NCBI GenBank assembly: GCA_008360975.2 | Contig: CM039182.1 | Location: 61,664,016 to 61,728,015 of the forward strand | From: Lichenostomus cassidix | Taxonomy: Eukaryota; Chordata; Aves; Passeriformes; Meliphagidae | DNA length: 64,000 bases | Direction of reading: 5' to 3' | Position numbers and translations under genes: made by a program | The notes under the pieces: generated by a model | Told to the model about the DNA's origin: nothing | Seen by the model: the letters and a program-made list of their open reading frames with translations, nothing else | The model's database searches: none | In this document: one piece after another, positions 1 to 13,800 of the stretch | Layout: every line of letters starts with the position of its first letter | How positions within the stretch are numbered: the stretch's first letter is position 1

Positions 1-3000
1 TTTTTTCTTCACTTTCATCTGAGAGGTTCTGTTGTGGGTGGGGGAGGGGGTGTCGGGGCCCTTCGCTCTCGGAGGAGAGAGTCTTATCATTAACCCGGGA
101 CAACTGGTTCTGTGGAAATGCAAATTTTCTCTTGTGTATGCACATACTGTCTCTCACAAAATGCTGCTGGGGATATTATATTTCCCAGAGACCAGTTTGA
201 CAGCCTTTTCAACTGAATGTTTGAGGTTTTCTACTGAGCAGTATCTGAAAGAGGATTGCTGTGGAATGTATGCAGAGACAATGAAGGTTTCTCTATAATA
301 ATTAATAAAAAGAGTCCAGCTGTCTGTCCCTGATTTGTGTGTTCCCAATACAAAGAAACAAGGAATTTTTTTTCAAAGACCTTGTAAAAGCACTGGCCTC
401 TCTTCTGCACCAGCCCCTTATGGCTTACCCCTCACTTACTCAATTGTTTGGGTTATGTTTGCTAGTCATTATTGACCTCTTTGTTAACATAGCTACTGTT
501 GACATCACTCCCTATCCAAGAGAGATAAGGCCTTGTGTTCTGTTGCATCGTTACAGGGCAGCTCTCCAAGTGCAAATTGTTCATCTATATTTGAAGTGTT
601 TGTCTTTAGAGCTTTGTAATGAGAGTTGTTTACATGGGGGAGGGGAGGAGAAAAATCCCTCCAGATGAATGCAGTAGTCTCAGTATAAAAGCCCACGATA
701 ATTCAGCGAAATAGCAAGGAGAATGTGTTTTCCAGCTGCTGTTTGTAGATCTCTGTTGCTAGGGTGCTTGATATCAGAGTATACCCTGTCCCATGGTTAC
801 GGTCTGCCTATCTTTGCTTTTCTTGACAACGAGGTTAAAGACTATACTCTCATTACTTGTCTGATTAGAACCAGCTCAGAAAATTAATGCTAAGAGAAAA
901 AAATCTTAGGCAGCTTATGTAATCATCAAGATGTTGGATTTCATTAACGGACTGCTAAACCCGTGAATGACTCATTGGAGGGGTGGACATGACCACCTGC
1001 CTTGCTTGTACTCATTTTATTGACTTTAATTAGAGGAAACATGTCCTTCAGTGTGATAACTTCCTGCTGTAAGAACAATGTCTTTGCAGAAAAGGGAAGT
1101 TTTGCTTCTTAGAGCAGGACTGGCTGCTTACTCCTTGTGTTAAAAGAATGAGCCATTTGACCATGCAGTCAGTGGACAACTGGATCATACCTCTCATCAC
1201 CTTTATTTGTGCTAGTAGGTTGTAGAGGACTGCTTCTTCTCAGTTCATGCAAACATCTCTTATGTACTGATTAGCCAGTGTCAAAATGTGTCCCAGGAAC
1301 TGCAGACAGCAAGCAAGCAAGATTTTTTTTCTGGAGAAATCCCTATGATCTGTGCTTGAATAAAACAAAACAAAACCAAAACCTCAACAAAAAGGAAGAA
1401 AGTAACACATTAACCCAGGTGTCTGGAGGAAAAGAAAGCAGAGGTCAGGGAAAATGTCACAAGTTTATTTACAAGTTACCAAAATACTCCTTTGGGCTTC
1501 TTTTTTTTCTCTACTTGGTAATTACATCTCATCTCTTCAATGGTACACCTTGTTTACCATTTATGAGCAGAATCAATCCTCCACTGACCTCATTAGTCCA
1601 GCTGTTGGCTGTATTCTAGGCTATGTGGCTGCTTAGTTGCATCTGACATGCTGTCCTTTCTTTTTCTACCAGCAGTCAGGACCAGAACAGCTCACAGGGC
1701 TTAAAACTCTCGAAGAAATCCAACTGCCATTAGTCTGGGCTGCAAATCCCTGGTTTGTTATAATCCCTCAGTGTGGTGACATGCACAGTACTTGAAACTT
1801 GGAAGTGCCAAGACTGTAGCTGTTATAAAGCAGAGAAATACACATTTTTAGTGAGTTTCTCAATTTTTCATTGCATTGATGCCTTGCCATAAAGAATTTT
1901 CATCAATAAATTTATCTTCTTTGAAAGATACTCTGTCTTAAAGGGGATTCTGAGCAACATCTTCTAGTTACCTTGCAAAGGCTCCTCTGTTCTGGGAGCA
2001 TGTTGGCCCCAAATTCATGGTTCATGATAAAGCAGTCTCAGGGTTATTCTTGTGTTTTTACATGAGTAGTAAGTGTTCTAGAAACGGCTGTTAAGAATTA
2101 TTTCTTTGTTATGTCTCTTTATTTGTGCTTTCTCTTTTTTCTGCTTATGTCCAAGCATGGGGACAAGAATGAAAAACTAAGATGCAGCTGGTCATCTGCT
2201 GGTTACATTCCAAGATGTGACTTTCTTCACTTGAGTTAAGGCGGTCAATCGGCTCCATATGATTGGTATAAAGGAAAGATAGTATCAAAATACTAATAAG
2301 GTTTGTAGCTGTGCATCTGCCACACTGAGCACATTTCGGTTAGAGGGCACCATTGATCCTTTTGATTTTCCATTTGTTTGGGCAACTAAAACCTATTTGA
2401 AGGGATGAATAACAGGCTACAGTCATAATGTGACCTACATATGAATGACCAAACAGCATGGTCTCAATTGCAGTGGATGGATAAGTACAGGGTCTGACTT
2501 CCACCACTACCAGTAACTTATCAATCTCCTGTTTTAGATAAACATAAAATGCCTGTAAATGAGCTTCAAACATTCTCTTAGCTATATGTGAATTGTAAAC
2601 ATGTTGCAATATGAAGGTAAAGGAAAAAATTAAATGGCCAGTGCTGAGGAGGCAGAGTATTAGTCCAGGAGGATAATTCTCTGGTTTGATAGGAATTACT
2701 TGAAGAGTATCAAGGAACACCAAACTGATTATTTCACCAGAGGGATGCTCTAACCACTACTAATGTTCCAGTATTCATGGCCTTTTAAAAATTCTCCTCT
2801 GAAAAAGTAGAGTTGAAAGAAACACCATCAAAAACAAAGCAGTTCTGCAAGAGGCCTACTGAAGTTTTAAGTTCCTATAATTTCCTTAAAATTCTTAGCT
2901 TTAAAATGGTCCAGTTTCTTACAACCAGTCCTATGTCAAATCATATGGTAACAGAGGGGTTAAATTACCAAATTCAATTCCAAAAGAGTTACTGTCTGTA

Positions 3001-5922
3001 CCGATGTGGCTGAAAATAGCCGATATTACCAGTTCTTAGTCTTATCAGGAATTGTTTGCCAAACTAAATCCTAGACGTGAGAGCATTCATATATGTTCCT
3101 GTATGCTCATGGTGCCAACATGACAGTTTTGTGAAATTCCCTGGTTTGTCAGTTGAATTTTCTCTTCCCATGCCTATACCGTAATTTTCTTCCTTGTTTA
3201 ACTGCTGCTTGTAACATTCTGTTTGCAAAAGGCCATAAATACACCAGATCTCTGGATGATCCAGTATATTTACCACCTTGGTCAGCTGCAGCTTTGCCTA
3301 GGTGAGTCTTGAAAATATCCAATGCTGGAGATATCAAACATCTGTGGCAATCCAGATATACAACCCCTCCTATGGCAAACTTGTTCTGATATGTTTCCTA
3401 ACTTCCAGTATGAAAATGATAAAGCAGGGCCTGTGTATTTCATCTTGGAACAAGTTCACATCTCTAAAATAGCACTTCAAAAGATGTTTAAAGCTTTAGC
3501 TATCCATGTTTTAAAGGGGAAGAAGTGGGTCTTATTTCACACCAACATTTATCCAACTAAACAAGGTGAGAATTTGTACCAGATTGAAAAGTGAGCATAT
3601 CACATTATTCTTGCTAATTTCTTGTGATGAAAATCCAGCAATCGTGAAAATGGTAATTTACTTTCTTTTCTCCTACCCTCCACACCTGCTGCCTTTTTTT
3701 TCAAGATTTTCCAGACACATTCATGGCCAACCCTCTAGGAATGATTGGAAAGAGCATGCAGACTTCCATAAGAACATTATTAATGTCCTCTGATAAAGGG
3801 TTGCTCTATAAAGAACTGTATAAATCATGTTCAAGAGTCCAAAGCCCTTAAGTGGGTTTAACTGAAGAGATATGGTGGTAAAGCACACTTCATTTTTTTC
3901 CGTGTGAGATACTTCCTGACTTCCCAGCTCCACTTTTAACTTAAAATTCTTGCTCACACTGCATTTGACAGAAGTATCATGATTTGTGCCACGCTACATG
4001 TTCTTTGTTCTTAGAAATGACGGAAAAACTTTGTCAAGCTCTGTCAACCCCCTTCAAACCACTGTGTGAGAGAAAAATGTTGCCTTCTATTTGCACTCAA
4101 TGTTGTCTTTGTGGGTTTAGTGGGTGTTTTTTCATTAGTTCTGTGGGGAAGTAATAAACATGGTTTGTATGTTTATTTTATTACTGGACATTAGTATGCT
4201 GAGGGCATGATGAAGCAGATGATATATTGCTTTGTTGCCATTGGGAAGGACTCAGACTGTCACAGACTGGTAGCCAGTTTGTTGGAACAGCAGCTTTAGA
4301 GTATGACATAATGTGCTTTCAAATAACTTCTGAGTTGGGTCAAAAGAAAAAAAAGTCGAAGGATTGAACACAAAGAGAGGATTTGCCTGCTATCAGGTTG
4401 CTGAGGGGCTCTGGCCTAGGTGTAAGTGGGACTGTGGCTTTTTCTTTCCAGTAATACAAAAACATTGGAAGAGAGGATTCCACTTCCAATTTGAAGTGCA
4501 CTTTGGTACTGGTTCTAGAACAGGCTCCATAACCCTGTCTGTTCTCACCTAAAACTTCATTTTACATTATTTGTAAGCTTAGTCTTATGATTTTAGTGTG
4601 GGTGAGCAACTGAGAAACTGTACTAGAAACTACTTAATTCCTCTGCAAATAATGCAGCAACTACTAACACAGTGTCTGTAAATTAATTCCTTGTGACCTT
4701 AAAATAGTAAAACAGTTATGGAAATAAAGCTCCTATAAGAAATGCCGAGGTGGTGTTTTGCATTTTGCTGATTCTTCCGTAAAACAGCTTTCAACTTTAT
4801 TGTTAAGCTTTGACTGTATATTATAACTTTTCATTAGCATAATTATGCTAAATAATTAGCTCAATTAGGCAAATTAGCTAAATATCCCAGGAGTTGGACC
4901 CCATAATCCTTGTGTGTCCCTTCCAACTCAGCATATTCTCTGATACAGCCTCCTAGGAGAAAGTAGCATAGATTTTTCTAATGAGAGATAATATGGCGCT
5001 GGAAGGCACAGTTCTCAAAACTAGAGCTTTTAGCCATCCTGTGCTCTCACATGACGCTAAAAAGCTCTTGGAAATGTACTAATTTCCATGGCATTTTTCA
5101 TTCTCATTTCAGGCCAGGATTTCTGGTACTCCATTGCCTTGGTGTGCTGATTGCAGCTTTGCTTTCCCTCTGAAGTTCAAATCAGAGCTCTGACACTCCT
5201 TTGTACCCTAATGTATTCCCACTTGATCCATAGGAGGGAACAGCTGGGAGGTGATGGCGTGATGGCGAAGCTGACCAGTATACTAGGAATGAAATTCAGT
5301 AGTAAATTAAATGAGAGAGTGAATTTGGTCATACACACCAGGCAGACTCTGGACTCTTGTAAATGCAGCTTTCCCTTCTAGCTATCAAGGTTTTTTTATG
5401 TATTTAAAATAGAAGTAAATTTGAAATGGCTCGAGTTATTTATATTCCTTGTTCAAGCAGAACTGTGAAGGCACTGTGGGAAGTATCGTGCAAGAATTGC
5501 CTGGAATTCCAATCTATTCCTGTTCACTAGAATTGCCAGACATAGTCCTGGCCAGGAGAGAATGGTGTAGCCATTATTGCTGTATTTTCATCCATGACTT
5601 GAAACCGGTTTGGCTTTTTTTGATTGTGTGACTCCCTCATATACAGCATAGTTAGACCTGTTCTCCTATCCTGTCTCTGTGGCTGGAGATATGTGCTAGT
5701 TTTTTATTATATCCTCTTGTGTCTAAATTGGCAAATTTCAGTGGAGAGCCAATTAATGTGGCATATAATGTAAGAAAACTCTGTGTGAGACAATACAGAA
5801 AGGGATTGTGATTTTTATTCTAAAGGTCATCTTACTTACGTCACTCACTTATATTTCACCCATTCTGTCAGAAGGACCAAGGTGTGTATATTCAAGTGGT
5901 GTGGCCAGGACTACTGGCAACA
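1..5922. other. 5' flanking DNA without recognised genes
   Basis: No exon, RNA gene or long conserved reading frame was recognised here, apart from the degenerate SINE near 4.85 kb. Open frames are short and AT-driven. The longest, on the minus strand at 2340-2723 (127 codons), has no recognised domain. A TATAAAA string at 684-690 has no associated gene that I can identify. The stretch is read as intergenic DNA upstream of the TPPP-family gene. Confidence 0.6.
4853..4946 (+). mobile_element. Degenerate tRNA-headed SINE with CR1-type tail
   Basis: The left half keeps a decayed tRNA-like A-box region (TTAGCTCAATTAGG at about 4856-4869). The right half reads like the end of an avian CR1 LINE (GTCCCTTCCAACTCAG near 4916-4931, then a TATTCTCTGATA-like tail). 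This matches the architecture of the copy near 59.5 kb, in which a tRNA-Ile-derived head is joined to a CR1-type tail. It is heavily mutated and the left boundary is uncertain. It could instead be only a CR1 3' end with a chance tRNA-like flank. Confidence 0.55.
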
Positions 5923-7826
5923 TGTCCTGGTTTCTGCTGTAATAGAGTTAATTCTTTTCCTAGTAGCTGGTTGTGGTGGTTTTGATTGGCCCAAAACATC
6001 AGTGAAGTGTTTTTAACATCTAGGAGAAATTTGGACCCCTCAGAAGCTGTTGTAGTAGGCCTGGGGAGGTGTCTGAGGGGTGGGGTGTGGCACAAAGATG
6101 GTTCCTCTCTGTCCTGAGTGTAAATTCTGGAAGTTTTTACATCAAGTCCAGCAGAGCCAATCTCTGATGGCTCTGAAGGTGATGGACATGCTGCCGGCCA
6201 AGTTTGGGCCAATTGGAGGTGCTGGTTACGCCTCTGTGAAAACATATTTAAGAAAAATTCAAAACAAAGCAGGCACACACTTCTTTCACTTCTTTGTAGT
6301 TGGAGGAGGAGGAGGAGGAGGAGGAGTGAAAATATGTGAGGGAGAACAGCATGGAGACGCAAAGGTCAGTGAAGAAGGTGGGGGAGGAGGTGCTCCAGGC
6401 ACTGGAGCTGAAAACTCTCTGCTAGCCACGGGGAAGGCCATGGTGGGGGGGGGGGGCAGGAGGTCCCCTGCAGCCCATGGAGTCCACAGGAGTGCAGAAA
6501 TCCACCCACAGTCCACGCCAGAGGAGCAGGTGGATGCCTGGAAAAGACTGTGAACCAGTGAGAGTCTCATCTAAGAGTTAAAACTGCAAAGGCCTTGCAA
6601 AGGAGAGAAAGGCCTTGCTCCTGGCATGGAAGCAGCCTGGCCTTGGCTCGGGAGAGTCTGCACAGCACCCTATGGACAAAGAGACTCATGTTGCAGCAGA
6701 ATTGTGTGGGATGTTGCTCGTGAGATTGGACCCACACCAAAGAAGTTCTCAAAGGACTGTCTCTCGTGGGAAGGACCCCTGGCTAAGTAGAGAACCTCTT
6801 TTCGTGATTGGACTGACCAGAGGACCCCTCTCACCCTGCCCCCTGTCTGTGTTGCTAGTTTGGAAAGAGGGAAGGGGGGGGGTGAGTGCAGAGACTGCTT
6901 CTTAAGAGGGTGGGGGTGAGAGCAGAAAATAACTTTCTGAAGAGAGAGAGAAACAAGTAGAGATAAAGAGTATTTGTAGTAGAAGAATTGTGGTGATGAG
7001 TAAATTTGAGACTCTGCTCTGTGGACTGAAAAGAGACCCCACACCCTGCCCCCCACCTGGCTTGTGGATTGTAAAGGAGGAAAGGGGGTGAATACTATAG
7101 GTTCATAAGAAGGAGGGGGGAGTGAACAAAAACTGTATGAAAAGTTTATTTTTGCCTGCATTTATCCTCCAACTCTGTTAGGTAATTAAAACTCTTTTTT
7201 TGCAACTTTCAGCTTGGAGCCTGGTTGCCCTCTTTTCGTGCATCCTCCTGGCAATGCCCTGTCTAAAACCCATGACACTGGTGCAGTGTTGTGTTTTGGA
7301 TTCAGTATGAGACTGATGTTGATAACACACTGATGGCTCAATTGTTGCTCAGCAGTGCTTACCCTGGGCCAGGGGCTTTTCAGGTTCCTGTGTTCTGCCA
7401 GTGAGGAGCTGCACAAGGAGCTGGGAGGGAGCATGGCCAGGACAGCTGGCCCAAACTGACCAAAGGGACATTCCAGACCATAGAACATCATGTCCTGTGT
7501 ATAAACCAGGGGGAGTTGGCTGGGAGGGGCTGATCACTGCTGGGAGATGGGCTAGGCAACAGTCAGTGGGTGGAGAACAATGGTACTGGGCATCACTTGT
7601 TTCTATTGGATTTTCTTCTCTTTTTGTTATCTTGCTTTTCATTATCATTATTATTTACTACTACATTTAAATTTTTTTGATTATTAAATTGTTCTTATCT
7701 CAGCCCATAGGTTTTACCTTTTTTTTTATTCTCCTCCCCATCATAATGTGGGGGTAAGGGGAGGGGGAGTGAGTGAGTGGCTGCTTGGTGCTCAGTTGCC
7801 AGATGGGGCTAAACCATGATGTACCA
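5923..7826 (+). mobile_element. Avian ERV solo LTR, split by a younger LTR
   Basis: The outer pieces, 5923-5971 and 7278-7826, join into one LTR of about 590 bp starting TGTCCTGGTTT and ending near ACCATGATGTACCA, which resembles a common avian ERV LTR known to me. In the + orientation it has a TATAAA box at 7500-7505 and an ATTAAA poly(A) signal at 7683-7688, in the expected order. The flanks CAACA (5918-5922) and GAACA (7827-7831) are a plausible 5-bp target duplication with one mismatch. No internal gag/pol/env was seen, so it is a solo LTR. It is interrupted at 5972-7277 by another LTR. Confidence 0.82.
5972..7277 (+). mobile_element. Nested solo LTR inserted in the older LTR
   Basis: A 1306-bp block begins TGTGGTGG and ends CATGACA, the usual TG...CA LTR ends. 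It is bracketed by a perfect 5-bp duplication, CTGGT at 5967-5971 and at 7278-7282. Removing the block and one copy restores the continuous host LTR. A TATTTAA box at 6245-6251 and an ATTAAA signal at 7185-7190 support + orientation. A GGA-rich tract near 6301-6326 makes a glycine-rich open frame that is not a gene. Its sequence resembles the minus-strand LTR at 15.07-16.14 kb (shared region around the ACATATTTAAG box and the downstream GTCAGTGAAGAAGG segment), so both look like members of one avian ERV LTR superfamily. Confidence 0.88.
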
Positions 7827-10800
7827 GAACAAGGGGCACTCATTACTAAGTCCTCAGCACATGTCCTAGATTATTCATGATCAGTAACTACATCCTGGTT
7901 CTTCTGAACATACTTTTTGTGCCTTTCTAAGTTCACAGGGATTGTTGTCTTTTGTTTTTTCATCATGTCCTACCTCTGAATGTTATTAGACAGCATCACT
8001 GTTTTATTAATTATCCTTTCGCCTCTTTTTCTGAAAATAGTCTGTTTGCCTAACTAGATATCTTGATAAGCTGCATGTTTTTGTGCTGAGACTGTGACGA
8101 CCTGCTGTTCTGCACCAAGGTCTGGAGAGTGGCTGAGGTGAGAAGGTGCAGGGCACTTTCTGCAGCTCAGCAAGAAAAACCTGACAACAAATGGCTTAAT
8201 AAAATAGCTGCTTTAAGAAGACAGAATAAATAAGACAGAATAAAAAGAGGAATTACAGCGAGTAAACCTTTCGTCCCTTCAGATGCTGAGAAGCATACAG
8301 GTATGCAGCATCAGGTGGACCCTGGCTGGACTTTGGCACAGTATGCCTTGCAGAAATTATCTGTGGAGAGAAGTTCCTCCTCTTTGGTCCTTCAAGATAA
8401 TAAATAATGTTCCTTTAAGTAAGAGACTCTACTCCTGAATGTTGTTGGGGTGAGAACTTCTGGTTGCCCTGTTGGACATGGGCAGGGATGTGCAGGTGGA
8501 GCAGGAGCTGCCTGTGGGCTCCTCTGCTGCAGCCAGCTGCTGAGGTGACGCTGCAGCCACGGGACACTCACAGTACAGCCTGAGTGCCACGCTGGGTGTG
8601 CAGCACAGCACAGTGCAGATCTGTGCCTGCTTATGCAAGCTGCAATGTGGATCACCAGCTCCTCCGCCTAAAGCAAATGATCAACACACCCACTGATCTA
8701 GGTGTTACCAGCACTTGTTGTTTGGTTTTTTTCCCCCCTGCATTCACTCACGTATTCACATTCATACTTGATTCGTACCAGTCCCAGTATTTCTGTTTCT
8801 CTGCAATGCCACATTTGTATGCTCCTCCAGGATCTATAGTGGAAAATTCTGCCTCTTTCACTCAGTGCTTTTTTCCCTCTTTGACTCAAAAAAGGTAAGA
8901 GATCATGAGTTTATCCCCTGAACTCTTTTACTTGAAAAAATATCTATTTATGAAACTAGTTGTACTGTAAATTAAAACTCGCTGCAATCCAAAATACGGA
9001 GCTGCATCAATCAGCATACTCATTTTTCCTTCTTGGTATCAGAGGAATAGCAAGATAACCCATGAGACTGGGTAATCAGACTGGTGGCCATGAAACACAG
9101 TGCTCTGATTTATAATACAAAATGCTATTTTGGACATGAACTGACAGAGGTGCTCTGAGACAGTCATTATGTAACCTGAATTTTTTTTAGTTGCTTCTGG
9201 GTATAGTTGGGAAGAATGGCAGGAAAAAATTCAGTGGCTTTATTGCTGACTTACTTTGTTGGGAAAAAGGTAGACCATGTAACATACTGTAAAACATTGC
9301 CAAATAATTTTCACAGAGATTTCTCTCTAACATGTATGATGCTTTTTTTTAACCCTTATATTTAATTTTGGTTTTTTGCTTAGCACTTTTCTGTTTTACC
9401 CAACTGGTAGGCCAATAGTGGTTTTAAAAAATATTTTCCATCTGTGCTTAATAAACCAAATTAATATTATTTTAAGCCAATTACTTATGAATCATTGTCT
9501 TACAGGGGAATGTAACAATTCACAGAACCAGAGCTTTGGAAACTGAGCCATAGAGCTCAGCTGAGCTGGTAGCTGCTAAGTCACAGCTCTGAGTATGTTG
9601 CAGTCAACTGCCTTAGGGACTTGGATGTCCTTTGAAACCTGAAGAAGTTGCCCCATTGATTCCAGTAATTTTCATATCTCTCTGCCTTATGAGACAAATT
9701 AATTTTTCTGGCTCATATTAGAAGTTCTTCTGCTGTAACAAGAGTGTAGGAGCATATTAAACAATTTTCCAAAGTTGAAACTTTTTTTCTTTGTTAATTT
9801 AGTACTAATGGATGGGGTTTTGTTGATGTTTGTGGGGCTTTTTCCTCTGTGGCACATCTATTTTCCGTTTTCATCTCGGCCATGCAGAGGACTAGTTATT
9901 GTTCTTCTCCTAAATAGGATATACATCCAATATAAAAGTACAAAGCTGACAAAATATATCATGTTTGCTCTGAGTAACTCAACTGACATGATTTTAGTAA
10001 TCATTTAACCATGAGCATTTAAATGTGATCTGAGACTATTGTAGGAGAAGCCTGATCCCCAGTGTAGCTTTGTTTTTTGGCTGACATGACTTGTATGGCT
10101 GCTCCATGTGCACACACACACAAAACACAAACAAAACTAAAGCAGCTCCACCCCCCACCCCCCGCCCAAAAAAAGCAAGGACACATTATACCTCAAGAAT
10201 TGAGGCTTTGAATGTCCTCTAGCAATTCATGCCTGATTTAGCCACATTTTCATGCCTGAGTTCTTTTCCTCCTTATACTTCCTTGCTCCTGTTCACTGCA
10301 AGAGTTTTACATTCTTAGAGCAAAAGTAGCAGAGTATGTTTTCCTATCTCAGGTGCTCCCATCCATAGCCTGACATAAAATAATCTGCTTGTAGCAGTAC
10401 TTTGACACATCTGAGTGTAAAATTCCCTGTTTGACATGTGGACAAATATTCTACTCAGACATCCTGTTACAGTGGTGATAAAAGTGGGAGAAGTCTAATC
10501 TAAACACCTGAATATCTTGATCAGCTTCAGCAAAATTTGACAGAGCGTGCACCAGTGCCTTTTAGTGTGGAAAGAACATTCTCCAACTCCATTGATTAAC
10601 AGAAAATGTTGTGTTAATTTTAATTATTGACCAGAAAATACTCTGATTTTACTCTAGTTTACTCTTTACTTTGTATTTTGTAGTTCCTTGGCTTTCATTT
10701 GCAATAGATGAAGACCTAAATTAAGAGTGGAACTCAGCCCTTCAAATGCTTCTAAGGAACAAGCACTACGTGGCCAAATATAACATTAGACCCAAATCAA

Positions 10801-13800
10801 AACCAGCACAGAATTTGAGAACCTATTTTGTATTTGACCCTTTGCTTCATGTTGAACCACATGCCTCCTAAGCAGTAAGGAACAGATTATGTTTTGATGT
10901 TGTTTGGTTTGATTTATTCAGATTTTAATCTGAGTTTTCTATGGTTTTATTTAGTAACAGTAACTGAGAAAGTAAGGGAATTGCCAATGAACTGCTACAT
11001 CCTTTTATGTTAACGATAAAGGTCTTAAATTTAGTGGAGCTAGAACTTCAAGTGTTTATTTTAGGCTGAACTGCAGTAAATCCATGTATGGTGCCCGTAT
11101 ATATTCACACTGACCAGATGAGCTCTGACAAAGATCTGTTTGTCTTAACACCACTAGAAAAAATAAAGTATCACAACTAAGTCTGTTGGATAGGCTCATG
11201 TTATTGTCTTTAGACAAGAAATAAGATTATGTGGTAGCTGCTTGGATAACAATCACTTAGTTTTAACACAAATCTATGTCTCTTATCAATTCATTTCCTA
11301 ATCAATGAACACTTGTTAACAGCTGTCTGTCAAAAAATGTCACAGTAAAAGAATTTTTACTTTCACACAAAGAAAATAGTTGTGGAATTTAGTTCCAGGG
11401 GCAGTCACCAACATTTGAGATGAACAAATAGGTGGCTTTGAGCAATGCTTCACATATTTTGTTATTTGCTGACACACAGTAATAAAATCTAAACTGAACA
11501 AAAAAATACCCAGTGTCTCAGATTCCAGCAGCTAATTGCTGTGAGCACCTCTTCAGGTAGTTTGTATTCTATGGTCAGTCTTGCTACATTTTTCCTCTTT
11601 CATTTTGACTTTCCCAGCTCTCCTTGAAGCATATGAGAATGTAGGTCACCTAAGGCAAACAGTGCTGAAAAAGCCTAGCACTAAGGAAACAGCATGGCAT
11701 GTACATTTCCATATAAATTCCATCAACCTTTTTTACTGTTTTAACTGCAATGCTGGATCTTAGGTGTTAAACTTCACTGATGCTTTCCCTCTCTGCAGTT
11801 CTGAGGTACACCTCCTGGCCATTTTCCCTCCTGTAAAAAAGAGAAATGTGATTTATATCTCCTCCTGAGAGTATTTTAGGGCTCTGAAAAAAATGCTGAT
11901 CTAACAAAGATAGAGTGAAATTGGTACTATACATGATAAATTGAATAAACTACCAAAAAGGGACAACAAAATGTTTTTCAGTGATTAACTGAGGAAGAAA
12001 GAAATCAGAGAATTACTAAGGCTGCAGCAACTACTGTAGTCTTTGTCAATTATATGAAATAATGTGGAATATAGGTATTTACAAATGGCTAAGTGCTATG
12101 GGCTTTTGAATGTGCTGTCTTTAACTACAAAATCAATGACTTTAACTACAGTTACTTTACATAGAGCTAAGATATTCAGTGGATGAAGGACCTGTCTCTT
12201 GTTATAACCTTCATATGCCTGAATGGTTTCCTAATAAAGAATTTTTTCCTTTTAAGTAATGACTTTGTGCTACAATATTTCTATGTCATTCAGATTCCTT
12301 ACTGCAAAATGGACAATCCCCAATTTATGTGTACAAAACAGGCATGGGGGGAAACTGAGAATTGATAGCTTCTCCATGGAAAGCCTGTACAAAATAAACT
12401 ACTGGAATCCATGTTTCTTGAATCTTGGTCCATAGCATTGGATGAACTTCAAAGTTTATCCTTTTCTACAGCTGCTCTGCATTGTCCTACTTTTTATTAG
12501 TTTTCACTTTTTGGAAGTGCATTGGGGAAGAGAATATAATAGAAGTTGGAACAGCATTCCATCTGAGAAAAAGATCATATGATGAGTTACTCCCAAAAAG
12601 GGTTTGTGTGCAACAGAGAAGACTAAGTGAGAAAGGGCATTTTAACCTTTACAACTTCTGAAGCTCTGACTGAAGCTTAAATTTTCCTTATAGTTTTTGA
12701 TGGAGCATTTGGCATATGAAAATTTTATCATGGTCAGTTGTTTGCAGGACTATGCTCTGTCCTGTTAGAGTGATCAAGTTACTTTACTGCTACATGTGCA
12801 TATCTCCTGAAGTCTGGCTTCTCTATCTGCATGATTTTATCAATAATTTATATTTCAGCAAAATCAATGAGCAGTCCTGATTCCATAAATATAATCAGAC
12901 TAGATTCTTTACAAAATTACAGTACTGCATATTGCAAAATATAGAATGTCCTAAGTCAAACTTTCTGTGCATGAGAATGGCTGTTTATGCTTGGCTACCA
13001 GTTTGAATTTCTGCCACACTGTTAATGCATTTAAATATTCCTTGCAATTTCATATATTTAGAAATACATTTGTACTGCTAGTGGGTATCTGGCAGGTAGC
13101 TAGTTTTGCCCTCCTGTAAGTGGCTGAGATTATACACATAGCTGTACATAAATTGACTGTGTATAACACAGTATGACATAGAGACAATATGTATGTTGCA
13201 CCTAGATATACAAATGACAATATTTAGACTATTGGTATAACTTGGAAAGCTGTACTTAATTTTCACGAGATGACAGACTGGAGTAGGCTTGATTGATTTT
13301 TAATTTCTGTAACTATTCCAAGAAGTGGTTAAAACAAGGAAAAAACAGAACCCCCCTATTTTTCTAAATGAAGCAGCTACTAGGTATTTAAGAATTATTA
13401 CATAATTTTGATGGAAGTTTCCACCAAATTAATGCTCTTTGATTCACACAAATTTCTGGTTAAAACTTATCATATTTGAAATTTACAAGTGAACTAAAAT
13501 GACCTTTCATAATAATTATGTGGTCTTGGTGACACATTTCCCTACCTGGGCCTGATGGCTCAAGAAATCCTTTTATTTACTCTTTACTAGTTCTGGCTCA
13601 AGACAGGATGTGTCTTTGATTCACTGAGTAACATAAGATTTATGTAATCTACCACTTTGTCAGTGCTACATCTCATGTCTCTCAGTCTGGGAACTAATGT
13701 TGGCCACAATGTTTTCCAGCTTTGGTGGAACTGGCTTCATGTATTAGCTGTCTAAGGAGCTGTCTAAACAGGAAAGAATTCTCTCTCTTGTAGAGAACCA

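Noticed and set aside
684..690. TATAAAA as a core promoter
   Set aside because: No exon, splice donor or coding frame follows on the + strand that I can recognise; such strings are frequent in AT-rich DNA.
6080..6553. 157-codon glycine-rich open frame and its antisense partner
   Set aside because: It lies wholly within the nested LTR; the glycine run comes from a GGA repeat.
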